64,000 nucleotides of DNA from CBDDDW01 sp965226805. Lineage in GTDB: Bacteria; Chloroflexota; Dehalococcoidia; Lucifugimonadales; JAGWBF01. The notes beneath the pieces were generated by a model. The model worked only from the letters and a program-made list of their open reading frames with translations, was not told where the DNA came from and did not search any database. Made by a program: the position numbers and the translations under genes. Shown piece by piece: positions 63,644 through 64,000 of this stretch. Each line of letters opens with the position of its first letter. The stretch's first letter is position 1. Where the stretch lies: positions 1 to 64,000 of the forward strand of contig CBDDDW010000019.1 in the NCBI GenBank assembly GCA_965226805.1. Reading direction: 5' to 3'.

Positions 63644-64000
63644 ATGAGGCAGCAAATGAACAATGACCAGATCCACATCCTTGTCGTGGATGATGATGAA
63701 AACATCCGAGAGCTCTTTGGAGTAATCATGGAGGAGCAAGGATATGTCTGCCAGACAGCCTCGGGCGGTGATGCGGCGCTTGAGGTGTTGGGTGCTGGGT
63801 GCTGGGCGAGTGGACATCGCCGTCGTAGACTTCATGATGCCAAAGATGACCGGCGCGACCCTCTTTCAGCACATCAAAGAGCGTCACCCTGATGTAGCTG
63901 TCATTTTCGCGACGGCTGTCGATGACCTGAACATCGCGGTCGAGCAACTGAAGGAAGGCGCCTACGATTACATAGTAAAGCCTGTGTCTCGGACACATTT
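63644..64000 (+). pseudogene. Response regulator receiver domain with a 7-base duplication, runs off the window
   Basis: ATG 63644 (or 63656) leads into HILVVDDDENIRELFGVIME with the acidic pocket. After DAALEVLGAG the frame is lost because GGTGCTG occurs twice in tandem (63791-63797 and 63798-63804). Removing one copy gives GRVDIAVVDFMMPKMTGATL with the phospho-acceptor Asp, then VAVIFATAVDDLNIAVEQLK and YIVKPVSRTH with the conserved lysine at the window edge. The output domain, if any, lies outside. Confidence 0.8.

Noticed and set aside
1..64000. tRNA, rRNA or riboswitch genes
   Set aside because: I searched by eye for tRNA T-loops, rRNA cores and known riboswitch cores and saw none that could be supported.

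Overview
ORGANISM. The window is a GC-rich bacterial segment. The clues fit a SAR202-like or other Dehalococcoidia-type Chloroflexota lineage. They are a large serine recombinase of a type I associate with that group, a set of M24 peptidase-like, amidase, MmgE/PrpD, LigAB, molybdenum-hydroxylase and nitrile-hydratase genes, and interspersed palindromes of the GTCATTCTGAGC and TTCGACAAGCTCACC types. This is inference from gene content; no rRNA or tRNA gene was recognised. Many genes carry one-base homopolymer indels, so some apparent pseudogenes may be errors of an unpolished long-read assembly.

LAYOUT. (1) 1-4312 is the left arm of a large inverted duplication: degraded copies of two oligopeptide-type ABC ATPase genes, an IS481-like remnant and an IS3-family element. 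Its cleaner mirror copy is 49961-54263. (2) 4313-12000 is insertion-sequence territory: a second IS3-family element, an IS5-family element sitting exactly inside a dockerin-repeat gene, an IS1380-family transposase, two possible tiny ORFs behind a consensus promoter, and an IS1182 remnant. (3) 12000-15737 holds chromosomal genes that are mostly broken: a peptidase-MA-like protease missing its start, a thiolase with a frameshift, a small unknown gene, and carB cut off after about 240 residues. (4) 15731-25415 is accessory DNA: a defective large serine recombinase fused to the carB break, a partial IS1380 element, a third type of IS3 element with a slippery heptamer, a giant secreted FG-GAP/FN3/cadherin protein truncated by that IS3, and a full-length IS1380 element. 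(5) 25500-28400 holds a response regulator without its phospho-acceptor aspartate, a truncated unknown gene and an IS256 element. (6) 28452-49250 is a mostly intact metabolic region. (7) 49873-52287 is an IS481-like element with an IS3 element inside it. (8) 52459-58107 is a second metabolic region. (9) 58273-64000 holds a cyclase/ATPase/TPR regulator split by a frameshift, an IS630 element, an unknown ORF and a receiver-domain gene running off the window.

HOW THE GENES FIT TOGETHER. 28452-32025 is one four-gene operon for two paired ATPase/permease sets of ABC-2 type. 32095-33175 encodes a LigB/LigA-type extradiol dioxygenase. From 36 to 58 kb the genes suggest scavenging of small nitrogen- and carboxyl-containing organics: a xanthine-dehydrogenase-type Mo subunit, a zinc alcohol dehydrogenase, two M24 creatinase/prolidase-like proteins, an amidase with a GatC-like partner, a PuuE-type deacetylase, MmgE/PrpD, the two ATPases of a peptide/amide importer, a ureidoglycolate-lyase-like protein overlapping an Asp/Glu-racemase-type enzyme, and a cobalt-type nitrile hydratase (beta then alpha) with a cupin. 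A nitrile to amide to acid route (NHase then amidase) fed by the importer is plausible but not proven.

MOST NOTABLE. The 1384-residue surface protein has two repeats. In each, a seven-repeat FG-GAP (integrin-alpha-like) propeller appears to be inserted inside one FN3 domain, followed by cadherin-like and Ig-like modules. Other points of interest are the carB/recombinase microhomology junction, the exact CTAG-flanked IS5 insertion that can be undone on paper to restore a dockerin repeat, the receiver domain without its aspartate, and the M24 pair in which one member has lost metal ligands.
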